From NCBI GenBank assembly GCA_017537105.1, contig JAFWBZ010000244.1:1-5321 (forward strand): a stretch of 5,321 nt of DNA, in the 5' to 3' direction. The DNA comes from Clostridia bacterium. Lineage in GTDB: Bacteria; Bacillota; Clostridia; Christensenellales; Aristaeellaceae. The notes below the pieces were generated by a model. That model saw nothing but the letters and a program-made list of their open reading frames with translations, was not told the origin of the DNA and made no database searches. A program made the translations under genes and the position numbers. This document shows, one piece after another, positions 1-5,321 of this stretch; within the stretch, counting starts at the first letter, position 1; each line of letters begins with the position of its first letter.

Positions 1-134
1 ATGACCTCGTAGCCCTCCTCCTTCAGCGCCAGGCACGCCTGGGTGCCCGCGTAGTCGAATTCCGCCGCCTGCCCGATCACGATGGGGCCGGAGCCGATGA
101 TGAGAACTTTTTTGATATCCGTGCGCTTTGCCAT
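1..134 (-). CDS. carB: Carbamoyl-phosphate synthase large subunit, N-terminal fragment
   Basis: CarB is the ATP-grasp synthetase subunit that makes carbamoyl phosphate from bicarbonate, ammonia (delivered by CarA from glutamine) and two ATP. The product feeds pyrimidine and arginine synthesis in the cytoplasm. Only the first 44 codons are present and the gene continues past the left edge. The translation begins [20 protein letters not shown] and continues [24 protein letters not shown]. This is the highly conserved CarB N-terminus, with the glycine-rich [15 protein letters not shown] segment of the pre-ATP-grasp fold. The start is fixed by GGAGGT at 141-146, six bases upstream, which overlaps the last codon and stop codon of pyrC. 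Only 4 nt separate the two genes, so they are almost certainly cotranscribed and possibly translationally coupled. The fragment cannot show whether the full protein is intact. Confidence 0.95.
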   Translation of the reverse strand, partial: MAKRTDIKKVLIIGSGPIVIGQAAEFDYAGTQACLALKEEGYEV

Positions 135-138
135 GGTG

Positions 139-1338
139 TTACCTCCGTTCGGACGGGTGATTGTGATCCTCCAGGACCGTCAGCACGCACGCGCCGAAGA
201 CCTTCCGGCCCTCGAACGGCGTGGCCTTTCCCCTGGAGAGGAACTGCGATGGATCGATGATGGTTTCGCGATGCAGGTCCCAGGCGGTGACGCCTTCGAA
301 GGGCAGGCCGAACCGCTGCCGGGGCCGGACGGCCATCCGGTCGATCAGCGCCTCCAGCGACAGCAGGCCCCCCTGGACCAGCCCGGTGTACAGAAGCGGG
401 AAGGCGGTTTCCAGGCCCACGATGCCGAAGGCGCTCTTCTCCAGTCCCCGGGACTTCTCTTCCGCGCTGTGGGGCGCGTGGTCGGTGGCGATCATGTCGA
501 TGGTGCCGTCGCACAGGCCCTCCAGCAGCGCCTCCCGGTCCTCCCGGGCCCGCAGCGGCGGGTTCATCTTGAACCGGCCCTCCTCCCGGAGGTCGCCCTC
601 ATCCAGCAGCAGGTAGTGGGGCGCGGTCTCACAGCTGACGTCCACGCCGCTTTGCTTCGCCTCGCGGATGAGGCGGACGGACTCCTTACAGGAAATGTGG
701 CAGACGTGGTAGCCGCAGCCGGTCTCGTCCGCCAGCCGGAGATCCCGCTCGATCTGCCGCCACTCGCTCTCGGAGCAGATGCCCCGGTGGCCGTGGGCCT
801 TCGCGTAGGCACCGTCGTGGATGTAGCCGCCGCGCAACAGCGCGTTGACCTCGCAGTGGGCGGCGATCAGCTTGCCCAGCGATTTCGCCGTCTCCATGGC
901 CGCGCGCATCATGCCCTCGTCCTGCACGCCCCGGCCGTCGTCGGAGAAGGCGCAGACGAAGGGAGCCATGGCCGCCAGGTCCGCGAGCGCTTCGCCCCGC
1001 TCGCCCATCGTGATGGCCCCGTAGGGATAGACAGGGATGCGGGCGGTCCGTTCGATGATGTCCAGCTCCTGCCGGAGCGTCTCCAGGCTGTCCGGCACGG
1101 GATTCAGGTTCGGCATGGCGCACACCGCCGTGTAGCCGCCCTTTTTTGCCGCCATTGTGCCGGTTTCAATGGTCTCCTTATAAGAAAAACCCGGCTCTCT
1201 GAAGTGCACGTGCACGTCACAGAAACCGGGAAACAGGAAAAACTCGCCCTCGCTCTCCGAAAGCGCCCTGGCGGCCTGCGCCGAAGCGCCGGCCAGGCCG
1301 GGGAAGCGGTCCGCTCCGAGGATTTCCAACTTCGCCAT
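139..1338 (-). CDS. pyrC: Dihydroorotase, type I (class I PyrC)
   Basis: Dihydroorotase is the cytoplasmic zinc enzyme that reversibly cyclises N-carbamoyl-L-aspartate to L-dihydroorotate, the third step of pyrimidine synthesis. The 399-residue product has the amidohydrolase TIM-barrel motifs in order: [10 protein letters not shown] (metal ligands H43 and H45, substrate-binding R47), [10 protein letters not shown] (74-83), [12 protein letters not shown] (D134 at the ligand position of type I enzymes), AAHCE (H161), HVCHISC (H214), CETAPHYL (236-243), KMNPPLR (257-263) and IATDHAPHS (catalytic and metal D286). The SDDG motif and the overall pattern point to type I rather than the E. coli-like type II enzyme. 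An in-frame upstream ATG at 1413 would add 25 residues. The start at 1338 is preferred because GGAGGAG lies five bases upstream (1344-1350) and the longer version would be read from inside the leader terminator. The N-terminal strand region before the HxH motif is short for the family (43 residues, versus about 60 in Aquifex or Bacillus enzymes). It is the first gene behind the PyrR-type leader and precedes carB by 4 nt. Confidence 0.96.
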   Translation of the reverse strand: MAKLEILGADRFPGLAGASAQAARALSESEGEFFLFPGFCDVHVHFREPGFSYKETIETGTMAAKKGGYTAVCAMPNLNPVPDSLETLRQELDIIERTARIPVYPYGAITMGERGEALADLAAMAPFVCAFSDDGRGVQDEGMMRAAMETAKSLGKLIAAHCEVNALLRGGYIHDGAYAKAHGHRGICSESEWRQIERDLRLADETGCGYHVCHISCKESVRLIREAKQSGVDVSCETAPHYLLLDEGDLREEGRFKMNPPLRAREDREALLEGLCDGTIDMIATDHAPHSAEEKSRGLEKSAFGIVGLETAFPLLYTGLVQGGLLSLEALIDRMAVRPRQRFGLPFEGVTAWDLHRETIIDPSQFLSRGKATPFEGRKVFGACVLTVLEDHNHPSERR

Positions 1339-1372
1339 GCCTGCTCCTCCCTCGTCGATGCGTCCGGGGCAT

Positions 1373-1397
1373 AAAAAAACCTGCCGCGGGCGGCAAG
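1373..1397 (-). terminator. Intrinsic attenuator terminator of the pyr leader
   Basis: In the minus-strand transcript, CTTGCCG (1391-1397) pairs with CGGCAGG (1380-1386) around a CCCG tetraloop. The stem has seven pairs, one of them a G-U. Seven U residues (1373-1379) follow directly. This is a textbook rho-independent terminator placed about 80 nt into the leader and before the pyrC ribosome binding site, so it would stop transcription before the gene. Its 5' arm is also the exact complement of CGGCAAG in the upstream PyrR site, as expected for an attenuator that switches between two folds. Confidence 0.88.
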
Positions 1398-1451
1398 TCG
1401 CACGGAGACACACAGCGCGGCGCGCTGCGGGTCGATATGGTCTTGCCGACC
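1391..1451 (-). promoter_or_regulatory. Antiterminator pairing of the pyr leader
   Basis: On the transcript, CGGCAAG (1442-1448) is perfectly complementary to CTTGCCG (1391-1397), which is the 5' arm of the terminator. After one mismatch, two more G-C pairs (1450-1451 with 1388-1389) can extend the helix. Forming this long-range helix would destroy both the PyrR-binding hairpin and the terminator, allowing read-through into pyrC-carB. The loop it encloses holds a separate small GC-rich hairpin (1413-1427). The pairing is read from the sequence; its role is inferred from the known PyrR mechanism. Confidence 0.75.
1413..1427 (-). repeat. Small GC-rich inverted repeat inside the pyr leader
   Basis: The transcript contains CAGCGC-GCC-GCGCTG, a six-pair perfect stem with a three-base loop. 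It lies in the segment looped out by the antiterminator pairing and may simply bring the two antiterminator arms together. No U-run follows it, so it is not a terminator. Confidence 0.5.
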
Positions 1452-1462
1452 TCTCTGGATCG
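1433..1462 (-). promoter_or_regulatory. PyrR-binding anti-antiterminator hairpin
   Basis: The transcript reads GATCCAGAGAGGTC (1448-1461), which fits the known PyrR RNA consensus ARUCCNGNGAGGYU closely. It folds as a hairpin with an outer CGAT/ATCG stem (1459-1462 with 1433-1436), an asymmetric purine-rich internal loop holding CCAGAGA, an inner GGTC/GACC stem (1448-1451 with 1439-1442) and a GGCAA loop. This matches the stem, purine bulge and loop layout described for PyrR sites in Bacillus. By analogy, PyrR charged with UMP or UTP would stabilise this hairpin, free the terminator and shut off pyrC-carB when pyrimidines are plentiful. The pyrR gene itself is not in the window. Confidence 0.85.
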
Positions 1463-1482
1463 CTTAAAGATCATTTGCACGC

Positions 1483-1511
1483 ATTATAGCATGCGGAGGG
1501 AGGCATGTCAA
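1483..1511 (-). promoter_or_regulatory. pyrC-carB promoter, consensus sigma-A/sigma-70 type with extended -10
   Basis: On the minus strand, TTGACA (1506-1511) and TATAAT (1483-1488) are separated by exactly 17 bp. A TGC directly before the -10 gives the extended form TGnTATAAT. All twelve hexamer bases match consensus. Transcription should start near 1476, giving a leader of about 138 nt before the pyrC start. A promoter this strong suits control by downstream attenuation rather than by weak initiation. Confidence 0.9.
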
Positions 1512-1593
1512 TGAAGGGACGGGGAAGGGCAGATTAAGATTCGACGTGGCGCCAGCCTGCGTGCATTTTTTGAAAATCGCGGCCGATGGGCCA

Positions 1594-1622
1594 TGGACAT
1601 ATGTCCCGGGGTATGGTAAAAT
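1594..1622 (+). promoter_or_regulatory. Promoter of the propeller-phosphatase gene
   Basis: TGGACA (1594-1599, five of six consensus bases) and TAAAAT (1617-1622, five of six) are 17 bp apart. A TGG precedes the -10, giving an extended -10 element. The predicted start is near 1629, leaving a 5' untranslated region of about 88 nt. An A/T-rich tract at 1565-1577 lies roughly where an UP element would be. The -35 box overlaps a perfect palindrome. The region is divergent from the pyrC promoter, with 82 bp between the two -35 boxes. Confidence 0.65.
1595..1606. promoter_or_regulatory. 12-bp perfect palindrome overlapping the -35 box (possible operator)
   Basis: GGACATATGTCC is a perfect 12-bp inverted repeat that covers most of the -35 hexamer and the start of the spacer of the plus-strand promoter. 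A dimeric repressor bound here would block RNA polymerase. The regulator is unknown, and a chance palindrome of this size cannot be excluded. Confidence 0.35.
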
Positions 1623-1650
1623 GAAGTGGAATCGCTGGAAAAACGGAAGG

Positions 1651-1691
1651 ATCGGCGCCCCGATTTCGCGATGTGCGTGTAGTCGGCGCCG
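1651..1691 (+). repeat. Short repeats in the 5' untranslated region
   Basis: TCGGCGCC occurs twice, at 1652-1659 and 1683-1690. The first copy sits in a small ATCGG-CGCC-CCGAT hairpin (1651-1664). The second is part of the 8-bp palindrome CGGCGCCG (1684-1691). They lie between the predicted transcription start and the ribosome binding site (AAGGA at 1704-1708). No known riboswitch is recognisable. They could affect translation or be chance GC-rich repeats. Confidence 0.3.
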
Positions 1692-1716
1692 GGCCTTATA
1701 AAGAAGGAATATCTCG

Positions 1717-4700
1717 ATGAACAAGGGCAGAGGGGATCGCGCGGCCGGGAGCGGCCTCGGGCGCTTCCTGCGCATGGCGTGCTGCCTCGCGCTGCTGGCG
1801 TGCCTGGCGGGGGTCGGGCGCTGCGAGGGCGAAGTGACCTCGATCAACTCCGCCGGCAGGCGGAACGGGAGCGCAGCGGTGGACCCCGTCGGGCACACGG
1901 AGGGATTCTCCGCGGTTCTGTACGACAACATGAACGGGCTGCCGACCTCCGAGGCGAACGCGATCGCCGCCACCGGAGACGGCTTTCTCTGGATCGGCAG
2001 CTATGCCGGTTTGATCCGCTATGACGGCGCGAACTTTGTGCGCATGGATTCCACCTCGGGCCTCACCAGCGTAAAGTGCCTGTATGTGGACAGCCAGGAA
2101 CGGCTGTGGGTCGGCACCAACGACAACGGTGCCGCGGTGGTGAGCCTCGGCAAGCTCCAGATGTGGGGCAAGAAGGACGGTCTGCGGTCCGGGCACATCC
2201 GTGCCTTCGCAGAGGATGGCGATGGCCTCATCTACATCGCCTCCACCAGCGGCGTGGCCACCATGGATCAGGATATGAACCTGCGCATGATCGACGATCC
2301 GCGGATCAAGGCCGCCAATATGATCGACCTGCGGGTGGGAAACGACGGGCTGATATATGGAATCGCGAACTCTGGCGACGTGTTTACGATGAAGGGCGGA
2401 AAGGTGATCACCTTTCTCAGCGCAGAGGAGTGCCGCGTCAAGGATGCCGCCAGCATTTTTCCCGACCCGGAGAAGCCGGGCTATGTGTATCTGGGGACGA
2501 ATAAATCTGAGATCTATCACGGCAGCCTGGAAAACAATTTCAGCGTGATGGGCATCAAGAGCATCGCGCCGCTGTCCTCGGTATACACCTTTGAATACGT
2601 CGACGGCGCCATTTGGATCTGCGCCAAAAACGGCATTGGCGTGCTGGACGACCAGGGCTTCAACAAATTGCGGAATTTGCCGGTGGACAACTCCGTCGAC
2701 CACATGCTGGTGGATTACGAGGGCAACCTCTGGTTCTCCTCCAGGCGGCAGGGCGTGATGAAGATCGTGCCGAACCAGTTTGCCGACATCTACGATCGGT
2801 ACAACCTGACCGAAGAGGTCGTCAATTCCACCTGTATGTATGAGGGAATGCTGCTCATCGCCACGGATTCGGGGTTGAAGGCGCTCAATGAACGCGGGAA
2901 GGTGGAGCGCATTCCTCTGACGAAGGCGGTGACCGCCTCCGGCGTCGATCTGAAGACCGACGATCTGCTGAAGCTGCTGGACGGGTGGCGAATCCGCTCG
3001 GTGCTCCGCGACAGCCGGGGACGGCTCTGGATTTCCACCTGGGACTGGCACGGCCTGCTGCGGGTGGATCACGGGGAGCTGATGGCCTTCACCCAGGCGG
3101 ACGGACTCTTTGCGAACACCGTGCGCGCGGTCTGCGAGCGCGGGGACGGCTCGATCCTGGTGGCGGTCACCGGCGGCGTGAATGTGATCGAGGGGGATCG
3201 CGTGGTCGGGGGCTATGGCGAGGCGGACGGCATCGTCAACACCGAGACGCTCTCGGTGGCCGAGGGCTTCCACGGCGATATCCTCGTCGGTTCCAACGGC
3301 GACGGCATTTACATCATCGGCGACGAAGGAATCCGCCATTTGGGAACAGATGAGGGCCTGACCTCGGACAGCGTGATGCGCATGAAGCACGACCGCTTCC
3401 GGGATTTGATCTGGATGGTCACGGGCAATTCCATTGCCTACCTGACCGAGGACTATCAGGTCACGACGCTGCGGAAGTTTCCCTATCCCGACAATCTGGA
3501 CCTGTGCCAGAACAGCCGGGATGAGATTTGGGTCCTTGCAAGCGACGGGATCTATGTCACGCCGGCCGAGGAGCTGCTGGCCGACGAGGAGATCAAGCCG
3601 GTACACTACGGGCTGGACAGCGGCATGCCCTGCATTTCCACGGCGAACTCCTACAGTGAGCTGACGGAGGACGGGGACCTGTATCTCTGCGGGACCTCGG
3701 GAGTGGCGAAGGTCAACATCGACAGGCCGATGGAGAGCGTCGGCGATCTGAAGGTGGCCGTGCCCTACCTGGAGGCCGACGGTATCCGGGTGTATGCCAA
3801 CGAAGCGGGCGAATTCACCGTCGATGCCAGGGTGCGGAAGCTGACCGTCAACAGCTTCGTGTTCAACTACTCCCTGGTCAACCCCATGGTGACCTACCAC
3901 CTGGAGGGCTTCGACCAGGAGAACGTGACCGTCAGGCGCAGCGACCTTACACAAGTGACCTACACGAACCTGCCGGGCGGCACCTACCATTTCGTGATGC
4001 AGGTGACGGATTCCCTGGGGCACGAGAGCAAGACGGTGTCCATTCCCATCACCAAGGTAAAGGCCTTTTACGAGCAGGCGTGGTTTTACATCGCGGCGAT
4101 ACTGCTCATCGCATCCGTGCTGGCGGTGGGCTTCGGTGCGTATGTCCGCCGCAAGATGCGCAAGCTCGAAAAGAAGCACCAGGAGGCGGCGGAGAAGCAG
4201 CGGATCGGCACGGAACTGCATATGGCGAACCAGATCCAGGCCAGCATGCTGCCCCACGAGTTCCCGCCCTTCCCGGACCGGCCAGAGTTTGACATCTACG
4301 CCGTGATGGACCCGGCAAAAGAGGTGGGCGGCGACTTCTACGACTTCTTCCTGATCGACGATGACCACCTGTGCCTGGTGATGGCGGACGTGAGCGGCAA
4401 GGGCGTACCCGCGGCGCTGTTCATGATGGTTTCGAAGGTGATCGTGCAGAGCTGTGCTATGCTTGGGCGGTCCGCGGCGGAGATCCTCACCAAGACCAAC
4501 GAGGCGCTCTGCTCCAACAATAAGGTGGAGATGTTCGTCACCGTCTGGGTGGGCATCCTGGAGATCTCCACCGGGCGGCTCACCGCCGCCAACGCCGGCC
4601 ACGAATACCCGATTCTCCAAAATCCCGGCGGACGCTTCGAGGTGCTGAAGGACAAGCACGGCTTCGTCATCGGCGGCATGGACGGCGCGAAGTACCGGGA

Positions 4701-4968
4701 GTATGAGATTGACCTGAAACCCGGCGACAAGCTTTTCGTGTACACGGACGGCGTGCCTGAGGCGACGAACGCCGACGGCGAGCTCTTCGGCACGGAGCGG
4801 ATGGTCTGCGCGCTGAACGAAGCCCCGGAGGAGCGGCCGGAGGCGGTCCTGGGACGGGTGCGGCATGCGGTGGACGGCTTCGTGGGCGACGCAGAGCAGT
4901 TCGACGACCTGACCATGCTCTGTCTGGAATACCGGGGCAGCGCCGCTGCGGCGGAGCGGTGCGCGTAG
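1717..4968 (+). CDS. Membrane sensor phosphatase: two-component-type beta-propeller, Y_Y_Y domain, SpoIIE/PP2C
   Basis: This 1083-residue protein probably senses an outside ligand and controls a cytoplasmic PP2C-type Ser/Thr phosphatase. A basic N-terminus and hydrophobic stretch (about 20-33) form a signal peptide or anchor. Propeller-type repeats (LWIGS/LWVGT/IWICA motifs, with DG or GL/GV nearby) recur about 14 times, near residues 92, 131, 171, 212, 256, 300, 339, 379, 438, 480, 522, 566, 605 and 655. That suits two seven-bladed propellers. A Y_Y_Y domain follows (about 708-782; YHLEGFD, VTYTNLPGGTYHF), then one transmembrane helix (789-809) and a charged helical linker (811-845). The SpoIIE/RsbU phosphatase (about 833-1075) shows GNxI-like NQIQASMLP, EVGGDFYD (D873), MADVSGKGVPAALFM (D891), NAGHEYP (959-965), YTDGVPEA (D1011) and EQFDDLTM (D1063/D1064), so its metal-binding aspartates appear intact. 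The start has AAGGA eight bases upstream. No anti-sigma kinase or antagonist is adjacent, so the substrate is unknown. Confidence 0.93.
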   Translation: MNKGRGDRAAGSGLGRFLRMACCLALLACLAGVGRCEGEVTSINSAGRRNGSAAVDPVGHTEGFSAVLYDNMNGLPTSEANAIAATGDGFLWIGSYAGLIRYDGANFVRMDSTSGLTSVKCLYVDSQERLWVGTNDNGAAVVSLGKLQMWGKKDGLRSGHIRAFAEDGDGLIYIASTSGVATMDQDMNLRMIDDPRIKAANMIDLRVGNDGLIYGIANSGDVFTMKGGKVITFLSAEECRVKDAASIFPDPEKPGYVYLGTNKSEIYHGSLENNFSVMGIKSIAPLSSVYTFEYVDGAIWICAKNGIGVLDDQGFNKLRNLPVDNSVDHMLVDYEGNLWFSSRRQGVMKIVPNQFADIYDRYNLTEEVVNSTCMYEGMLLIATDSGLKALNERGKVERIPLTKAVTASGVDLKTDDLLKLLDGWRIRSVLRDSRGRLWISTWDWHGLLRVDHGELMAFTQADGLFANTVRAVCERGDGSILVAVTGGVNVIEGDRVVGGYGEADGIVNTETLSVAEGFHGDILVGSNGDGIYIIGDEGIRHLGTDEGLTSDSVMRMKHDRFRDLIWMVTGNSIAYLTEDYQVTTLRKFPYPDNLDLCQNSRDEIWVLASDGIYVTPAEELLADEEIKPVHYGLDSGMPCISTANSYSELTEDGDLYLCGTSGVAKVNIDRPMESVGDLKVAVPYLEADGIRVYANEAGEFTVDARVRKLTVNSFVFNYSLVNPMVTYHLEGFDQENVTVRRSDLTQVTYTNLPGGTYHFVMQVTDSLGHESKTVSIPITKVKAFYEQAWFYIAAILLIASVLAVGFGAYVRRKMRKLEKKHQEAAEKQRIGTELHMANQIQASMLPHEFPPFPDRPEFDIYAVMDPAKEVGGDFYDFFLIDDDHLCLVMADVSGKGVPAALFMMVSKVIVQSCAMLGRSAAEILTKTNEALCSNNKVEMFVTVWVGILEISTGRLTAANAGHEYPILQNPGGRFEVLKDKHGFVIGGMDGAKYREYEIDLKPGDKLFVYTDGVPEATNADGELFGTERMVCALNEAPEERPEAVLGRVRHAVDGFVGDAEQFDDLTMLCLEYRGSAAAAERCA

Positions 4969-5003
4969 CGGAAAGGCATCACAGCTTGCCGCGAAGCGCC
5001 GGC

Positions 5004-5036
5004 CGCGCCATGCCTGCACGAAGGTGCAGCGGCGCG
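5004..5036. repeat. Two-part inverted repeat downstream of the phosphatase gene
   Basis: CTGCAC-GAAG-GTGCAG (5014-5029) forms a perfect six-pair hairpin with a tetraloop. An outer CGCGCC/GGCGCG stem (5004-5009 with 5031-5036) encloses it across an internal loop of four bases against one. It lies 35 nt after the stop codon. No U-run follows, so it may protect the 3' end of the mRNA or aid termination rather than act alone. Confidence 0.5.
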
Positions 5037-5062
5037 ACGGCGATGAGGGGAGTCAAGAGAAG

Positions 5063-5104
5063 ACGGGCCCCCTGGACTTGCCAATGCAGGTCCAGGGGGC
5101 CCGT
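5063..5104. terminator. Probable bidirectional terminator between convergent genes
   Basis: A perfect 15-bp inverted repeat (5063-5077 with 5090-5104, arm ACGGGCCCCCTGGAC) extends inward by four more pairs, one of them G-T, to a CAAT tetraloop. The total stem is 19 bp with no mismatch. It sits midway between the 3' ends of two genes that face each other, 94 nt after one stop codon and 17 nt after the other. The U-tracts are weak: TTAT on the plus strand and a pyrimidine-rich TCTTCTCTT on the minus strand. Termination on both strands is the simplest role, judged by position and stem strength. Confidence 0.7.
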
Positions 5105-5121
5105 TATGGGTGGAAGTCGCG

Positions 5122-5321
5122 TCATTCGGCGTCGGCGCGTCCGTTGTACTCCAGGCACAACATGGTCATGTCGTCGAACTGTTCCGCGCTGCGGACGAAG
5201 CCGCCCACGGCCCTTCGCACCGCTTCCAGGCTCTGGCGCGGAGTGGCATCTGGCGCGTTGTTCAGCGCTTCCAGCGTGCGCTCCAGGCCGAACATCCGGC
5301 CCTCGGCGTCCATCGCCTCGG
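5122..5321 (-). CDS. SpoIIE/RsbU-type PP2C phosphatase, C-terminal fragment
   Basis: Only the last 66 codons are in the window; the 5' part lies beyond the right edge. An internal ATG at 5313 is not the start, because the reading frame stays open to the edge and the residues before it (EA) match the VPEA motif of the family. The tail contains DAEGRMFG, ALNNAP, AVGGFV and the metal-binding AEQFDDMTMLCLEY. It aligns without gaps to the C-terminus of the phosphatase encoded at 1717-4968, with roughly half of the residues identical, so the two are paralogues. It should hydrolyse phosphoserine or phosphothreonine on a partner protein. Whether it also carries a propeller sensor cannot be seen. It ends with TGA 17 nt from the shared hairpin terminator. 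Confidence 0.88.
   Translation of the reverse strand, partial: EAMDAEGRMFGLERTLEALNNAPDATPRQSLEAVRRAVGGFVRSAEQFDDMTMLCLEYNGRADAE

Noticed and set aside
82..1374. A 430-codon open frame on the plus strand across pyrC.
   Set aside because: It is antisense to pyrC, which has every dihydroorotase motif. The antisense product shows no family motif, and no promoter or ribosome binding site was seen for it.
1339..1413. N-terminal extension of pyrC from an ATG at 1413.
   Set aside because: It would be translated through the attenuator terminator, has no ribosome binding site and resembles no dihydroorotase. The ATG at 1338 has GGAGGAG at the right distance.
1217..1480. A possible leader peptide starting at 1480 on the minus strand.
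   Set aside because: The ATG lies upstream of, or at, the predicted transcription start, has no ribosome binding site, and the frame overlaps pyrC. The leader fits PyrR control without a peptide.
1695..1701. TTATAAA as a -10 box close to the phosphatase start.
   Set aside because: Transcription would begin at or after the ribosome binding site, and no -35 lies at proper spacing. The 1594-1622 promoter is much better.
1745..1825. A lipoprotein signal at one of the N-terminal cysteines (residues 22, 23, 29, 36).
   Set aside because: No cysteine has a convincing lipobox. The residue before C36 is arginine, and LLAC before C29 lies inside the hydrophobic core. A normal signal peptide or anchor fits better.
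1464..1973. A 169-codon minus-strand frame across the divergent intergenic region.
   Set aside because: It covers both promoters and the start of the phosphatase gene, has no recognisable domain, and its composition looks like translated non-coding and antisense DNA.
1696..5019. A 1107-codon open frame on the minus strand opposite the phosphatase gene.
   Set aside because: It is the antisense shadow of a GC-rich gene. The plus strand carries ordered domain motifs, a promoter and a ribosome binding site, while the antisense product is rich in H, V, D and A with no recognisable domain.
1..5321. CRISPR arrays, tRNA or rRNA genes, insertion sequences and attachment sites.
   Set aside because: No spaced direct repeats, cloverleaf structures, rRNA motifs, transposase motifs or terminal inverted repeats were seen. 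The window is nearly filled by the genes and regulatory elements listed.

Overview
The window looks like a high-G+C Firmicutes-type (Clostridia-like) chromosome. The base composition is visibly G+C rich, ribosome binding sites are strong GGAGG types, promoters fit the TTGACA-17-TATAAT consensus, and a pyrimidine gene pair sits behind what reads as a complete PyrR-type RNA attenuator. PyrR attenuation is best known from Bacillus and relatives, so the lineage call is an inference. No genus can be named from the sequence alone.

Left part (1-1511, minus strand): a pyrimidine biosynthesis unit, read right to left. It has an extended -10 consensus promoter, a leader of about 138 nt with a PyrR-binding hairpin, an alternative antiterminator pairing and an intrinsic terminator. 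Next come a full-length type I dihydroorotase (pyrC) and, 4 nt further on, the first 44 codons of carbamoyl-phosphate synthase large subunit (carB), which runs off the window. carA does not lie between them.

Centre (1512-4968, plus strand): a divergently transcribed gene with its own recognisable promoter, which overlaps a 12-bp perfect palindrome. It encodes a 1083-residue membrane protein. The order is N-terminal signal or anchor, about 14 propeller repeats (enough for two seven-bladed beta-propellers), a Y_Y_Y domain, one transmembrane helix, a short helical linker and a cytoplasmic SpoIIE/RsbU-type PP2C phosphatase. The outer half matches the sensor layout of Bacteroides hybrid two-component systems, but the output is a Ser/Thr phosphatase instead of a histidine kinase. 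It probably converts an extracellular signal into dephosphorylation of an unknown partner, for example an anti-sigma-factor antagonist.

Right end (4969-5321): a convergent intergenic region with two strong hairpins, the larger a 19-bp stem that is probably a shared bidirectional terminator. It is followed by the C-terminal 66 codons of a second SpoIIE-type phosphatase on the minus strand. Its tail is clearly paralogous to that of the central gene, so this is a small cluster of related phosphatases facing each other.
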